From contig NC_021846.1 of the NCBI RefSeq assembly GCF_000439435.1, forward strand, positions 930,001 to 994,000: DNA of 64,000 nucleotides. The letters are read 5' to 3'. The stretch comes from Spiroplasma taiwanense CT-1. GTDB taxonomy: Bacteria > Bacillota_I > Bacilli_A > Mycoplasmatales > Mycoplasmataceae. Positions 43,902-55,023 of this stretch are shown here, one piece after another. The notes beneath the pieces are model-generated. The model saw only the letters and a list, made by a program, of their open reading frames with translations, was not told the DNA's origin and made no database searches. Every line of letters starts with the position of its first letter. Positions within the stretch are counted from its first letter, which is position 1. The translations under genes and the position numbers were made by a program.

Positions 43902-44639
43902 CTAATAATCTATTTTTTTTAAAGTTAAACCCTCAGGATTTGCAATAAATGGAAGTTTTTGCCTCTTTAATTCTAAAGTATCTTTAATATCTTTTAAAGT
44001 TATCTTATCTCTTGAATAAGCTAAACAAGCTCCCATAATCATTCTAATTTGATATCTTATAAATCCTTTTGCTTGAAAAGTTATGTTTAGTTTATTTTTA
44101 AATGTTTCTAAATTCAAAAAATCAATTGTTCTTATTGTTTCAATCATTTCTAATTCTTGTTTTTTAAGCCCTGAAAAATTCAAAAAATTATGTTTTCCTA
44201 TAAATAAATCTAAGGCTTCTTTTAATTTAAAAACATTTATTTCATAATTTGCAAAAAAATAAAATCTATTCTCAAAAACATTTGTTTCTTTTAACTTAAT
44301 TACATAAATATAAGTTTTTTTTCTACAATTTCTAACTCTAAAATCCTTATTTATCTCTTTTATTTTTTTTATTGTAATACCTAAAGGTAATGTTTTATTT
44401 AAAGCAGATAAAAAACCTAAAATATTAGGTTTAAAATTTAATTCAACTCATGCTTTTTGATCTTTTGCATGTACTCCTGAATCAGTTTTAGAAGCACCAA
44501 CAATTCTAAATTTAGAATTTCTTGCAACTTTTGAAATTGCTTTTTCAATTTCTCCTTGAATAGTCGGTTGATTTTTTTGTTTTGCTCATCCATAAAAGTC
44601 TGTTCCATCATATTCAATTGTAAATAAATAGTAATTCAT
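43902..44639 (-). CDS. truA: tRNA pseudouridine(38-40) synthase
   Basis: Isomerises uridines in the tRNA anticodon arm. The 245-residue product has EYDGTDFYGWAKQ, the catalytic Asp in VGASKTDSGVHA, and the C-terminal FIRYQIRMIMGACL. Normal length. Lies 6 bp after ecfT, as in many Firmicutes; no strong ribosome-binding site, so it is probably coupled to ecfT translation. Confidence 0.95.
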
Positions 44640-44645
44640 CAAATT

Positions 44646-45527
44646 TTATACTTTTAAAATTGCATCAATTCTAGGTATTTGAATATTATGTAAAGTTGGA
44701 ATATATGGATAACAATATAATGTAACTATTACTGCCATGCATATTGTAAAAATAATAACATCTAAAAATCTAAATTTCACTTGTCTATATCTTGTTCTTT
44801 TTGCATGTGGATCATAACCTCTTGAATCCATTGCATAAGCTAAATCTTCTGCTTTTTGAAAAGCAGAAACAAGTAAAGGAATAATTAAAGAAGTTAGTGA
44901 TTTAACTTTATCTTTTATTTTTCCATTATGAAAATCTATACCTCTTGAGGATTGTGCTTTCATAATTCTTCCTGCTTCATCAATCAAAGTGGGAATCATT
45001 CTTAATGCAATTGAAATAATTGTAGAAAAAATATAAACAGGAATTCCAATTAACTTTAAAGGTCATAATAGATCTTCAATTGCTAATGTTAACTCTAATG
45101 GTTGAGTTGTCCCTGTTAAAATTGTTGTTAGAGTAATCATTAAGAAAATTCTAATTGACATATAAATAGCAGAATATGCTGCTTTTTCTGAAAAATAAAA
45201 TATTTTTCAATTAAATACATAACCAAATCCTGCAACTTGTCCGTCAACCATATTTTCCATATTTGGTTTTAACATCAATACATTAATAATAATTAAAACA
45301 ATAAATATAAATGTAATTGGAATAAAAAGTTTAATAAGCATTTTAAAGCTTAATCTACTAATTGAAAACATTGCAAAAATTAGTGAACCTGCAAGTATTT
45401 GTCCAGTAAAGCCTATTGGAAAAAATACAACAACAATTAATGCAATAATCATAAATAATTTTAATCTTGGATCCATTTTATGAATTATTGAATTATATGG
45501 CATATATCTACCAAAAACCATTCTCAT
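44646..45527 (-). CDS. ecfT: Energy-coupling factor transporter membrane subunit EcfT
   Basis: Transmembrane scaffold joining the two ATPases to vitamin-binding S subunits. The 293-residue product starts with FGRYMPYNSIIHKMDPRLKL and has about five or six hydrophobic helices. Both coupling motifs are present, SSRGID and DSRGYDP (Ser-Arg-Gly). Strong AGGAGG site. Gene order ecfA1-ecfA2-ecfT-truA matches Firmicutes. No S component is in the window. Confidence 0.95.
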
Positions 45528-45544
45528 ATTATAATTCCTCCTTC

Positions 45545-46762
45545 TTATTTAAGTTTAGACTTAACTGCTTGAGCAAGTTCTTCAACTGTTCTAAATTCAA
45601 TTTTTGTTATATCTAAGTCTTTTTCTTTTAATTTATGTGCTAATTTATATAATTTTGGTGGTTCAATTTCAATTTTTTCTAACAATTCCTTATTTGAAAA
45701 AATTTCAAAAGGAGTTCCAACAGATATTACTTTTCCCTTATGCATAACAATTACTTCATCTGCAATTTGTAAGACATGATCCATATTATGAGTAACTATA
45801 ATAATTCTCTTACCTTTTTCTTTATTTAATTTATAAAATAAATTCATAAAATCTTCTTCACCTTGAGGGTCTAATCCTCCTGTTGGTTCATCAAGGACTA
45901 AAGTATTACCATCCATTGCAATTATTCCTGCAATAGCTACACGTCTTTTTTGACCACCACTTAAATCAAAAGGGCTTCTCTTTGCATAATCTTCTGGTAA
46001 GTCTACTGTTTTCAATAAATCACGAACTTTTGCTAAACTTTGTTCCTTATTTGCTCCTAAATTAATTGGTCCAAAAGCAATATCTTTTTCTATTGTATCT
46101 TGAAATAATTGATATTCTGGGAATTGAAAAACTAAGCCAACTTCTCTTCTTAAATCTTTAACTTCTTTAATTTTTTTAGTTGAAGCTGGTATTTGATATT
46201 CTCCAATTATTGTTCTTCCAGTTTCTGAAATTATTAAACCATTAGTTAACTGAATTAAAGTTGATTTTCCACTACCGGTCATTCCAATTACAGCTGTAAT
46301 ATTTCCTTCTTTTATTACTAAATTTGTACCATTTAGAGCACTAAATTCAAAAGGAGTATTTATACCATATGTATAGGATACATTTTCAAATTTAATTTCA
46401 CCATCAAAGTTAAAATTTGGAGATTTAGCAATTGCCATTTTTCTTTTAAATTCTTTTTTTATGCTTTTATTTTGATCCTGTTGAGCGTCAAATCATTGTT
46501 TTACATCAGCCACTCTACTAGAAATATTTTTTTTGTCTTCTCTTCTAAAGTTTGCAATTTCCTTTTGATATTGTTTTTGATTTGAAGAATCACTTTTAAT
46601 TATATTAATTATTTCTTTATGTTTAATTTTTCTTTTTTGAGCATCTTCTTTTTGTTTAATTGAAATCTCTTTAATATGTTCCTTATATTCTGCTTTTGCT
46701 GCCTTTTTCTTAACAATTAACTTTGCTTTTTGTTTTGGTGTAATTCTTTTTACTTTTGACAT
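45545..46762 (-). CDS. ecfA2: ECF ATPase EcfA2 with basic N-terminal extension
   Basis: The 405-residue product has about 120 extra N-terminal residues (Lys-rich, helical, with a TGA Trp at residue 90) before a normal EcfA2 ATPase starting around residue 122. The ATPase part has Walker [10 protein letters not shown] at 160-168, Q-loop [12 protein letters not shown], signature [13 protein letters not shown] and Walker [12 protein letters not shown]. The ATG is inside the 3' end of ecfA1 behind GGTGA. An internal ATG (residue 109) could give a family-length protein but has only a weak AAAAGAAA site. Confidence 0.9.
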
Positions 46763-47952
46763 ATATTATTCACCAACTCTTCTAAATCATTGCATCCTGA
46801 AATTTTTATTCCCACATTTTGCAATGCTTCTTCAACCTGTGCAATAAATGGGATATCTAAGTGTATTGATCTTAAAAATTTTTTATCATTTAAAATTTCT
46901 TTTGGGCTACCAAATTTTACTAATTCTCCCTTATTCATAACAATAACTTTATCAGCATTTAAAATTTCATCCATATCATGTGTTATTGAAAAAATAGTTT
47001 TTTCTCTTGTATTTTTTAATTCAACCATAATTTCTTTAACTTGTGTTTTACCTTTAGGATCTAACATACTTGTTGCTTCATCAAAAATTAAAATATCTGG
47101 AGATAAAGCTAAAGCAGAAGCAATTGCAACTCTTTGTTTTTGACCACCGCTTAACATTAAGGGTTCATGATCTAAAAATTCTTCCATTTTAACTTTTTTT
47201 GCAGCTTTTAAAATAATATCACTCATTTTGACTGGTTCTATTCTTCTATTTTCCAAACCAAATGCAATATCATCTCTTACAGTTGAACCAATAAATTGAT
47301 TATCAGGATTTTGAAAAACTATTCCTAAAAATTTACGAATAATATTAATATTACTTCTTGTAACTTTGTTTCCATAAATTTCAATATTTCCCATTGTTGG
47401 TTGAAGAACACCAATGATTATTTTTGATAAAGTTGATTTTCCGCTTCCATTATGCCCAATAATTGCAACATAATCACCATGATTAACACTTACACTAACC
47501 CCATTAACTGCAAATGGATGATCATCTCTATATCTAAATTTAATGTCAGTTAATTTTAATGAAACATTATTTAATTTTGTTAGTTCTCCCCCAAGTCCTC
47601 TATCTTTTACTGCAACTTTTGATTCTTTATATAAAAAATGAGCAAATTGAAAATCTTCATATGACACTCAATATTCCTTTGAATTTTTTTTATAATTTTG
47701 TAAATTTTTTTCTGCAGTTTTTAAATTATTTAAAAAAGGTTGAATATTTGAAACTTGCTTAAAAGTTTTTTTTAAATCTCTATAATTAGTTTCTGCAGTT
47801 TTAACAAAATCTTTATCAACTTCACGTCTTGAAAATTTACTTCTTGCAATTATCATTTTTTGACTTGCATGAACTAATTTATCATTAAATTCATTTAATT
47901 GTAATTTAAAATTATTTAAATCTTCAGTTGTTAGTAAATTATTATTTGACAT
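46750..47952 (-). CDS. ecfA1: ECF ATPase EcfA1 with helical N-terminal extension
   Basis: The 400-residue product has about 130 residues before the ATPase domain: a helical N-terminal region ([12 protein letters not shown], later [11 protein letters not shown]) and a linker. The ATPase then has Walker [10 protein letters not shown] at 166-174, Q-loop FQNPDNQF, signature [13 protein letters not shown] and Walker [13 protein letters not shown]. Start chosen at the ATG behind AAGGGAAAG; an ATG six codons upstream is possible. Internal TGA at residue 95 is Trp. Confidence 0.9.
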
Positions 47953-47979
47953 TATGACTTTCCCTTTCATATTGTAATG

Positions 47980-47985
47980 ATTATA
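47980..47985 (-). promoter_or_regulatory. Promoter of ecfA1-ecfA2-ecfT-truA
   Basis: Extended -10 TGATATAAT on the minus strand about 28 bp before the ecfA1 ATG. It follows two terminators, so the ECF unit is transcribed apart from the ribosomal-protein operon. Confidence 0.55.
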
Positions 47986-48080
47986 TCAAATATTAGTTTT
48001 TATTGAGTTAAATTATAAAAAATATAAATACCTAAAAAAACTATCTAATTGTTTTACCTATTAATTATACATATAATAAA

Positions 48081-48115
48081 AAAAAATTATCTTTTTATTT
48101 ATTAGATAATTTTTT
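48081..48115 (-). terminator. Second terminator after rplQ
   Basis: Stem AAAAATTATCT / AGATAATTTTT with a T tract on the minus strand, backing up the one at 48125-48149. Confidence 0.7.
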
Positions 48116-48124
48116 AACTATAAA

Positions 48125-48149
48125 TAAAAAAAACCTATAAATAGGTTTT
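48125..48149 (-). terminator. Terminator of the ribosomal-protein superoperon
   Basis: Stem AAAACCTAT / ATAGGTTTT followed by T on the minus strand. It overlaps the rplQ stop codon. Confidence 0.85.
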
Positions 48150-48507
48150 AAACAAGTTCAATAATACACATTGGAGCATTATCTCCACGACGATTATCTA
48201 GCTTTAAAATTCTAGTATAACCACCATTTCTCTTATTGAATCTTTTTGCAATTGTTGTAAATAACTTTTGTAGGGCACTTTCCTTCTCAGAAGCATCAAC
48301 ATGTCTTAATCAAGCTGCTGCTTGTCTACGTGCATGTAAATCCCCTCTTTTTGCAAGTGTTACCATACTATCAAAGTGCTTTCTTAACTCTTTTGCTCTA
48401 GTTTCAGTAATTTCTAATTTCTCTGAAATAATCAGTTCTGTAGTTAAGTTTCTCATTAAAGCGACTCTTCAAGCTGTATTTTTTCCTCTTTTTTGAATAT
48501 ATGACAT
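48148..48507 (-). CDS. rplQ: 50S ribosomal protein L17
   Basis: The 119-residue product starts [20 protein letters not shown] (Trp from TGA) and ends [14 protein letters not shown], both diagnostic for L17. Last gene of the alpha operon, after rpoA. Confidence 0.96.
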
Positions 48508-48523
48508 ATCAAATTACACCTTT

Positions 48524-49477
48524 CTAGTCTTGTCTGAAAGTAAGTCCTAATTGAACTACTTTATCCTTAATTTCTTTTAATGATTTTCTACCCAAGTTTC
48601 TAATTTCTTGAATATCGTCTTCGCTACGTGAGACTAAGTCTCGTAGAGTATTTATATTCGCTCTTTTTAAACAATTTAAACTTCTCTGAGTAAAGTCCAA
48701 ATCTTCAATTAAACGATCTAATTCTTTTTCATCTTCCTCATTAGTTGTACCAATTATATTTAATTCATTGATTTCATCATTTAAATTTACAAAGAATTGT
48801 AAATGTTCTACCAAAATTTTTGCTGCTGTTGCAACAGCATCACTTGCTGTTACAGTTCCGTCAGTTTCCACTTTTAAAATTAACTTTTCAAGGTCCACTG
48901 ATTTTCCAATTTTTGTTGTATCAACATTATATGCAACTTTTACTATTGGAGAATAATTTGAATCTATTGTAATAGCATCTACTACTAATTTTTCTTTTTT
49001 ATTATCTCTAAAAGTTCTATACCCTCTTGAGTTTTTTGCAAACATTGTTAAATCTAATATTCCCCCATCTGCAATTGTACAGATATGTAACTCTGGATTT
49101 AAAACATCAACTCCAGTAGGTAAATCAATATCTCCTGCAGTTACATCCCCAACTCTTGAAAGATTAATTTTTAATTCTACTACTTCTTCATCTTCAAAAA
49201 TTTTTGTATCTATTTTTAGTGCTAATTTTTTTAAATTTAATATAATTCTACTAACATTTTCTACAATTCCTTCAATTGAAGTAAATTCATGCGCAGCACC
49301 AACAATTTTTATTGCATAAACTGCCGCACCTGGTGTTGATGATAGAAGTGTTCTTCTTAAAGCATTACCTAGTGTTGTTCCAAATCCTCTTTCCAAAGGT
49401 TCAACTTTGAATTCCCCATAATTTCTGTTTTTCTCTTCTTTTAATAATTTAAATTCAGGTTTTGCAAATTGTTTCAT
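48524..49477 (-). CDS. rpoA: RNA polymerase alpha subunit
   Basis: The 317-residue product has the assembly domain (PLERGFGTTLGNALRRTLLSS) and the C-terminal DNA/activator-binding domain (NTLRDLVSRSEDDIQEIRNLG, then SLKEIKDKV). Normal length, no fusion. Placed rpsK-rpoA-rplQ as in most bacteria. Confidence 0.98.
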   Translation of the reverse strand: MKQFAKPEFKLLKEEKNRNYGEFKVEPLERGFGTTLGNALRRTLLSSTPGAAVYAIKIVGAAHEFTSIEGIVENVSRIILNLKKLALKIDTKIFEDEEVVELKINLSRVGDVTAGDIDLPTGVDVLNPELHICTIADGGILDLTMFAKNSRGYRTFRDNKKEKLVVDAITIDSNYSPIVKVAYNVDTTKIGKSVDLEKLILKVETDGTVTASDAVATAAKILVEHLQFFVNLNDEINELNIIGTTNEEDEKELDRLIEDLDFTQRSLNCLKRANINTLRDLVSRSEDDIQEIRNLGRKSLKEIKDKVVQLGLTFRQD

Positions 49478-49485
49478 TTAAATTA

Positions 49486-49875
49486 TTAACCTCTTGGTCT
49501 TTTTCTAGGACGAACTCCATTATGAGGGATTGGTGTTGTGTCTCTAATTGATGTTATTTCTAATCCGATACCTTGTAAACTTCTTACAGCAGCATCTCTT
49601 CCTGGACCTGGACCTTTAACTTCTACAGAAATTGTTTTAACTCCATGATCCATTGCTCCTTTACCAGCAGCTTCTGCTATTAATTGAGCAGCATATGGTG
49701 TTGATTTTTTGCTTCCTTTAAATCCTAAAGCTCCAGCACTTGATCAAGATAATACATTACCTTTTTCATCTGAAACAGTTACGATTGTGTTATTGAATGT
49801 TGAGTGAATATGAGCTACACCTTTAGCAATATTTTTTTTAACTTTTTTCTTATTATTTTGTTTTTGATTTGCCAT
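49486..49875 (-). CDS. rpsK: 30S ribosomal protein S11
   Basis: The 129-residue product has [43 protein letters not shown] and the C-terminal [14 protein letters not shown]. The start follows AAGGGAGTTT. Confidence 0.97.
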
Positions 49876-49892
49876 AGTTTAAACTCCCTTAA

Positions 49893-50258
49893 CTATTTTT
49901 TCTTGTTAGCTACAGTTTTTCTAGGACCTTTTCTTGTACGTGCATTTTGTTTTGTTGATTGTCCACGAACTGGTAGTCCTTTTCTGTGTCTCATTCCTCT
50001 GTAACATCCAATTTCCATTAAACGTTTAATATTTAATGCTGTTTCTCTTCTTAAATCTCCTTCAGTTTTGAATTTTGAGATTTCTTGTGAAATTGATTTA
50101 ATATTATCTTCCGATAATTCCTTAACTCTAATTTCTTCGCTTACTTTTGCAGCCTCTAGAATTTTTTGTGAAGTTGATAAACCAATACCATAAATATAAG
50201 TTAGAGCAATAACTACTCTTTTTTCATTAGGTATTTCTACCCCATTTATACGAGCCAT
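49893..50258 (-). CDS. rpsM: 30S ribosomal protein S13
   Basis: The 121-residue product begins [19 protein letters not shown] and carries [19 protein letters not shown] near the C-terminus. Located between rpmJ and rpsK. Confidence 0.98.
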   Translation of the reverse strand: MARINGVEIPNEKRVVIALTYIYGIGLSTSQKILEAAKVSEEIRVKELSEDNIKSISQEISKFKTEGDLRRETALNIKRLMEIGCYRGMRHRKGLPVRGQSTKQNARTRKGPRKTVANKKK

Positions 50259-50305
50259 TATTTAGTTCCTTTCTAATAAGATTTAATTTATTAATATTAA
50301 TAAAA

Positions 50306-50419
50306 TTAACCTTGACGTTGTTTATGTTTTGGTTGTTCACAAATAATCATTACACGGCCTTTACGTCTAATTACACGACACTTGTCGCAAATTTTTTTGA
50401 CAGATGATCTAACTTTCAT
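50306..50419 (-). CDS. rpmJ: 50S ribosomal protein L36
   Basis: A 37-residue zinc-ribbon protein ([20 protein letters not shown], ends KHKQRQG) with the Cys/His zinc ligands of the C+ form kept (CDKC, then C and H). Ribosome-binding site GGAGG. Lies between infA and rpsM. Confidence 0.96.
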   Translation of the reverse strand: MKVRSSVKKICDKCRVIRRKGRVMIICEQPKHKQRQG

Positions 50420-50471
50420 CTTTATAACCTCCTGATTTTGTGTACTTTATATTTATGTTTAATTAAAATTA

Positions 50472-50699
50472 CTATTTACCATTTTTAAAACGATAAGTAA
50501 TTCTTCCACGTGTTGGATCATAAGGTGAAATTGCAACAGTGACTTTATCTCCTGGTAAGATGCGAATGTAATTCATTCGGATTTTACCAGACACGTGGGC
50601 GTCTATTACTATTTCATTTTCTAATTTCACCTTAAAAGTAGCATTTGGTAGAACTTCTGTAACTGTTCCATCCACCTCTAAATAATCTTCTTTTGCCAT
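50472..50699 (-). CDS. infA: Translation initiation factor IF-1
   Basis: A 75-residue OB-fold protein ([52 protein letters not shown]). Its ATG shares one base with the map stop. Confidence 0.98.
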   Translation of the reverse strand: MAKEDYLEVDGTVTEVLPNATFKVKLENEIVIDAHVSGKIRMNYIRILPGDKVTVAISPYDPTRGRITYRFKNGK

Positions 50700-51472
50700 T
50701 ATTTTGTCTCCTTTTTGGGTTTAAATAAAGTTAATATTTCTGGTTCTCCATTAGTGACCAAAATAGTGTGTTCAAAGTGAGAAGTCATGCTACTGTCTTG
50801 TGATGAAACTGTTCATTCATCATCACTAACCACAGTTTTATTAGTACCTATTTGAACCATTGGTTCAATACAAATTGTCATGCCTTCAACTAATCTCATT
50901 CCAGTATCTGCAATCCCAACATTAGGTATAAATGGATCTTCATGCATTTCTAATCCAATTCCGTGGCCTGAATAATCTATTGGCAAATGAAAACCATAAT
51001 CTTCTATAAAAGTTTGAACAGTAGAAGATATAGTTCCAATGCGCACACCAGCTCTTACCTGTTCAATTGCCAAATAAAGTGACTTTTCTGTCACATCTAT
51101 TAGTTTATCATATAATTTATCTTTTGAGTTACCACAAATGACAGTAAATGCAGCATCAGCATGGTATTTTTCAAAAATACACCCTGCATCAATTGATACA
51201 ATGTCACCATCTTTTAAAATTCTGTTTTGTGGTATTCCATGAATTAATTGTTCGTTTATTGATATACAAACACTTGCAGGAAAACCATAATAACCTTTAA
51301 AATTACTGCTACAACCCTTTTCTTTAATAAAATTACTAAAATATTTATCTATTTCTAAGCAGTTTAATCCAACTTTTATCATTGATTTAATATTATATAG
51401 AGCTTCTCCAAGCACTTGACCAGCATATCTCATTTTTTCTATTTGTTCTGAATTTTTTATTGTAATTGCCAT
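50699..51472 (-). CDS. map: Methionine aminopeptidase type I
   Basis: Removes N-terminal Met from nascent proteins. The 257-residue product has the five metal ligands in context: [14 protein letters not shown] after [17 protein letters not shown] and CIEPM with the final Glu beyond. A TGA Trp lies near residue 220. Overlaps adk and infA by one base at each end. Confidence 0.96.
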
Positions 51473-52107
51473 TAAATTTTTAATACTCCCAAAATTTTAT
51501 TATAAACTTCTTCTGAAGATAAGTTATTTGCATTAATTATTTTCAATTTGTTTTCATAAAATTTAATTAGTGGCGCTGTTTGAGTATTATAAGCTTCTAA
51601 TCTAATTTTAATTTTATCTTCTTGATCATCAGGTCTAGTAATTAAAGTACCATTATCAAAATCACAAAATCCATTTCTTATAGGTTTTCTATTTACTTTG
51701 TGATAACTTCTTTTGCAAATTGAACAAACTATTCTCCCTGTCAATCTTTCAAGTAATAATGACTCATCAATTTCTATGTAAATTACTAAATCTATTTTAC
51801 TATTTAAAAGTAAAAGCATTTTATCTAATTGTTGTGCTTGATCATCAGTTCTTGGATATCCATCAAAAATTAAATTATCATGTTTTCGCTCTAAATATTC
51901 TTTAACCATTTCATTTGTTATTAAGTCTGGTACCAATAATCCTTGATTCATATACTTTTGTGCTTCTAATCCCAATTTTGTTTTATTTAAAATATTTGTT
52001 CTAAATAAATCACCTGTTGAAAGTTGTATAAAGTTTTTTTTATCACATAAAAATTCTGATTGCGTTCCTTTTCCACTTCCTGGTGCCCCTAATAGTATAA
52101 TATTCAT
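51472..52107 (-). CDS. adk: Adenylate kinase
   Basis: Interconverts ATP, AMP and ADP. The 211-residue product has P-loop GAPGSGKGT, a FDGYPRT segment, and a zinc-type LID with CSIC and CDFD. The start is the ATG behind AGGAG, five codons inside a longer open frame beginning at TTG. Confidence 0.97.
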   Translation of the reverse strand: MNIILLGAPGSGKGTQSEFLCDKKNFIQLSTGDLFRTNILNKTKLGLEAQKYMNQGLLVPDLITNEMVKEYLERKHDNLIFDGYPRTDDQAQQLDKMLLLLNSKIDLVIYIEIDESLLLERLTGRIVCSICKRSYHKVNRKPIRNGFCDFDNGTLITRPDDQEDKIKIRLEAYNTQTAPLIKFYENKLKIINANNLSSEEVYNKILGVLKI

Positions 52108-52115
52108 TTTTTCTC

Positions 52116-53540
52116 CTATCAAATGTGTGAATTATATTTATCAACATCATTTGTGAATTTATCTTGTTTTTTATCTAAAAATGATTGTTGTATTAATCTA
52201 CCTTTTAATTGTTGAACTGTTTGAATAGAAACAGAAATAACAATAATTAATCCAGTTCCCCCAATAGCTAAGCTACTTGGTAAACTTGTTAATTTTGAAA
52301 TTGTATAAGGAAGAATTGCTATTCCAGCAAGGAATAATGAACCTAAAATACTTAATCTATTAATTACACCTTGAATAAATTTTTCTGTTTCTTTTCCAGG
52401 TTTTATACCAGGAATAAATGTTCCAGATTTTTTAAAGTTCTCTGCAATTTTTTCAGGATTGATTTGAACTTGTGCATATAAGAATGTAAATAATACTGTT
52501 AAAACTCCATATATTCCAATTCCCCACCAAGTTGAAAATGATAAGAAATTTTGGGTAAATGCAACAAAGCCATTATTTGGATTACTTGCAGCAATAATTT
52601 GTGCTACTGTCATTGGCGTAGAAATTATGGCTGATGCAAAAATTACTGGAATAACTCCTGCATTATTGAGTTTTAATGGAAGGTAAGGGGTGTGTTCTTT
52701 TGTATCAACAAGCCCAGAACCAGTCTGTTGAATTGGTATTTTTCTTTCAGCTTCATTCATTAAAACAACTACAAAAATAACTAATAAGAAAGAAACAATA
52801 TAAATTAAGAATTTTAATATTCCATCAAATAAGATTGTTGTTTCTTCATTTCCACTAACTCAAAACTCAAAAGTTGATTTAAAGTTTGTAGGCATTTGTG
52901 CAACAATTCCTGTAAAGATTATAATTGATATACCATTTCCAATACCCTTAATTGTTATTTGATCTGCAATTCATAACATTAAGTAAGTTCCACCAAGCAT
53001 TACTAATGGAATTAAAATGTAATAAAATCAAGAAGGACCAGTTCCAAGTTCATTAGTACCTCATTTTGCACTGATTAATCCCTGAGTTGTTAAAGTAAAA
53101 ATTGTTGCAATTGATTGCATTAATGCAAAAGGAATTGTTAAAACTTTTGTTAATCTATCTAATTTTTTTCTTCCTCTTTCACCAGACTTACCTCAACGTG
53201 TTAAAACCGGTATTACATCAGTTGAAAGTAATTGAACAATAATTGATGCTGTAATATATGGAGAAACCCCAAGAGATAAAATTGAAAATTGACCAATTGA
53301 ACCTCCTCCAAGAGTTGCTAAAAGTTGAAAAAACTCTTGATCACTTACTTGATTTTTAAAATTATCATCAAGTTGTACTCCTGGAACAGTTAATAATGCA
53401 CCAACTCTAATAATTATTAATACTATTAAAGTAAAAACGATTCGTTTTACAAGGTCTTTATTTCTAACAAAAAAATTACCCTTTACGAATTCGCTCTTAT
53501 ATGCAGTTAATTTAGCTTTTTTAGCTTTTTTAACAGCCAC
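52116..53540 (-). CDS. secY: Preprotein translocase subunit SecY
   Basis: Channel of the general secretion pathway. The 474-residue product has about ten hydrophobic helices, with conserved VGALLTVPG, GGGSIGQFSILSLGVSPYITASI, and IPGIKPG in the cytoplasmic loop. It starts at GTG behind AGGTGATTT and ends with a TGA Trp before TAG. Internal TGA Trp codons are frequent. Confidence 0.97.
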
Positions 53541-53978
53541 CTAAATCACCTCTATAGTACCACCAGCTGCTTTGATTAAATCCTCTGCAGACTTTGATAC
53601 TTTATTTACTTTTACTTTTAATGCTTTAGTTATTTTACCATTTCCTAGTACTTTTACTAAATCTTTTTCACTTTTAATTAATTTTTTTTCAATTAAAGTT
53701 TTATGGTTAACCTCTGTTAAATCCATTTTTTCAATTCTATCTAAATTTAAGATTACATACTCTTTTCTGTTTAAACTTGTAAACCCAATTTTAGGTAATC
53801 TTCTAAATAATGGAGTTTGACCTCCTTCAAAACCTGGTCTTACTCCTCCACCAGAACGTGAATTTTGACCTTTGTGTCCTCTAGTTGATGTTTTACCTTT
53901 TCCTGAAGCCATACCACGTCCAACACGTGTTACTTCTTTTTTGCTTCCAGGTGTATATTTTAATTCATGTAATTTCAT
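53541..53978 (-). CDS. rplO: 50S ribosomal protein L15
   Basis: The 145-residue product begins [20 protein letters not shown] and has the Gly/Arg-rich [20 protein letters not shown]. Stop abuts the secY start, linking translation. Confidence 0.97.
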   Translation of the reverse strand: MKLHELKYTPGSKKEVTRVGRGMASGKGKTSTRGHKGQNSRSGGGVRPGFEGGQTPLFRRLPKIGFTSLNRKEYVILNLDRIEKMDLTEVNHKTLIEKKLIKSEKDLVKVLGNGKITKALKVKVNKVSKSAEDLIKAAGGTIEVI

Positions 53979-53996
53979 TAAACTCTTACTCCCTTA

Positions 53997-54632
53997 CTAA
54001 GCTTTTTGAATAGCTTCCCTATTTTCAACTTGAGTTTTTCCACGTAATCTTGCAATTTGTTCTGGTGTTTGCATTTCTTTTAAACCTTCTAATGTAGCTC
54101 TAATCATATTAATTGGTGTATTTGATCCTAATGATTTTGTATAAATATCTGAAATTCCAGCTAATTCAATAACAGCACGCACAGGTCCCCCAGCAATAAC
54201 TCCAGTACCTTTTTTTGCAGGTTTAATCATAACTTTTCCTGCACCATAATGACCCATAACATCGTGAGGAACTGTTGAACCAGCTAAAGGAATTCTTACT
54301 AATGATTTTCTTGCTTCCTTAATTGCCTTTTTAATAGCATCAGGAACTTCATTTGCTTTTCCAGTTCCTAATCCAACTCTCCCTTTTTTGTCTCCAATAA
54401 CAACAACAGCTGCAAATCTAAATCTACGCCCACCTTTTGTAACTTTTGTAACACGATTAATTGTTACTACTCTTTCTTCAAAAGGGTTGTCTTCTTTATT
54501 TCTTGAAAATCTTAAATTATTTCTTGGTCTATCATTATTTGGTCTTGTGCTTATTTTTGAATCATTTGTTACTGCTGATGGTTCTTTTTTATTAGTAATC
54601 TCAGCATTTACAACTTTTTTTTCTTCTGTCAT
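53997..54632 (-). CDS. rpsE: 30S ribosomal protein S5, N-terminally extended
   Basis: The 211-residue product has the S5 core ([48 protein letters not shown]). About 48 extra N-terminal residues, polar and probably disordered, precede it. S5 extensions are known in Mollicutes. Confidence 0.96.
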   Translation of the reverse strand: MTEEKKVVNAEITNKKEPSAVTNDSKISTRPNNDRPRNNLRFSRNKEDNPFEERVVTINRVTKVTKGGRRFRFAAVVVIGDKKGRVGLGTGKANEVPDAIKKAIKEARKSLVRIPLAGSTVPHDVMGHYGAGKVMIKPAKKGTGVIAGGPVRAVIELAGISDIYTKSLGSNTPINMIRATLEGLKEMQTPEQIARLRGKTQVENREAIQKA

Positions 54633-54649
54633 TTTTTCTATCTCCTTTT

Positions 54650-55000
54650 CTAGAATTTCATACCGTTTTCTTTTGCAGAATCTGCAAAAGCTTTTACTTT
54701 ACCATGGAATAAATATCCACCTCTATCAAATACTACATCAGTTATTTTTTTATTTTTTGCTTTTTGTGCAATATCTTTTCCTACTGCTTTTGCAGCTTCA
54801 ATATTACATCCATTTTTTAATCCCATTTTAATTGAAGATGATGATACTAAAGTAACTCCTTTAACATCATCTATAATTTGAGCATAAAAGAAAGAATTTG
54901 ATTTAAATACATTTAATCTTGGTTTAGCACTTGTTCCAGACACTTTAGATCTAACTCTGTAATGTCTTCTTTTTCTTGCTTCTGCTTTAGTGTATTTCAT
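54650..55000 (-). CDS. rplR: 50S ribosomal protein L18
   Basis: A 116-residue 5S rRNA-binding protein with [20 protein letters not shown] and the C-terminal [20 protein letters not shown]. Between rplF and rpsE. Confidence 0.97.
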   Translation of the reverse strand: MKYTKAEARKRRHYRVRSKVSGTSAKPRLNVFKSNSFFYAQIIDDVKGVTLVSSSSIKMGLKNGCNIEAAKAVGKDIAQKAKNKKITDVVFDRGGYLFHGKVKAFADSAKENGMKF

Positions 55001-55023
55001 AATTATTTCTCCTTAGCAACAGC

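Noticed and set aside
46436-46438. ATG at MAIAKS as the true ecfA2 start
   Set aside because: Only a weak A/G-rich site precedes it, the frame is open for 108 more codons, and the upstream ATG has GGTGA and overlaps ecfA1 as expected for coupling; not fully excluded.
54388-54831. Plus-strand 147-residue frame opposite rpsE and rplR
   Set aside because: Both minus-strand ribosomal genes are certain; this frame has no start signal or similarity.
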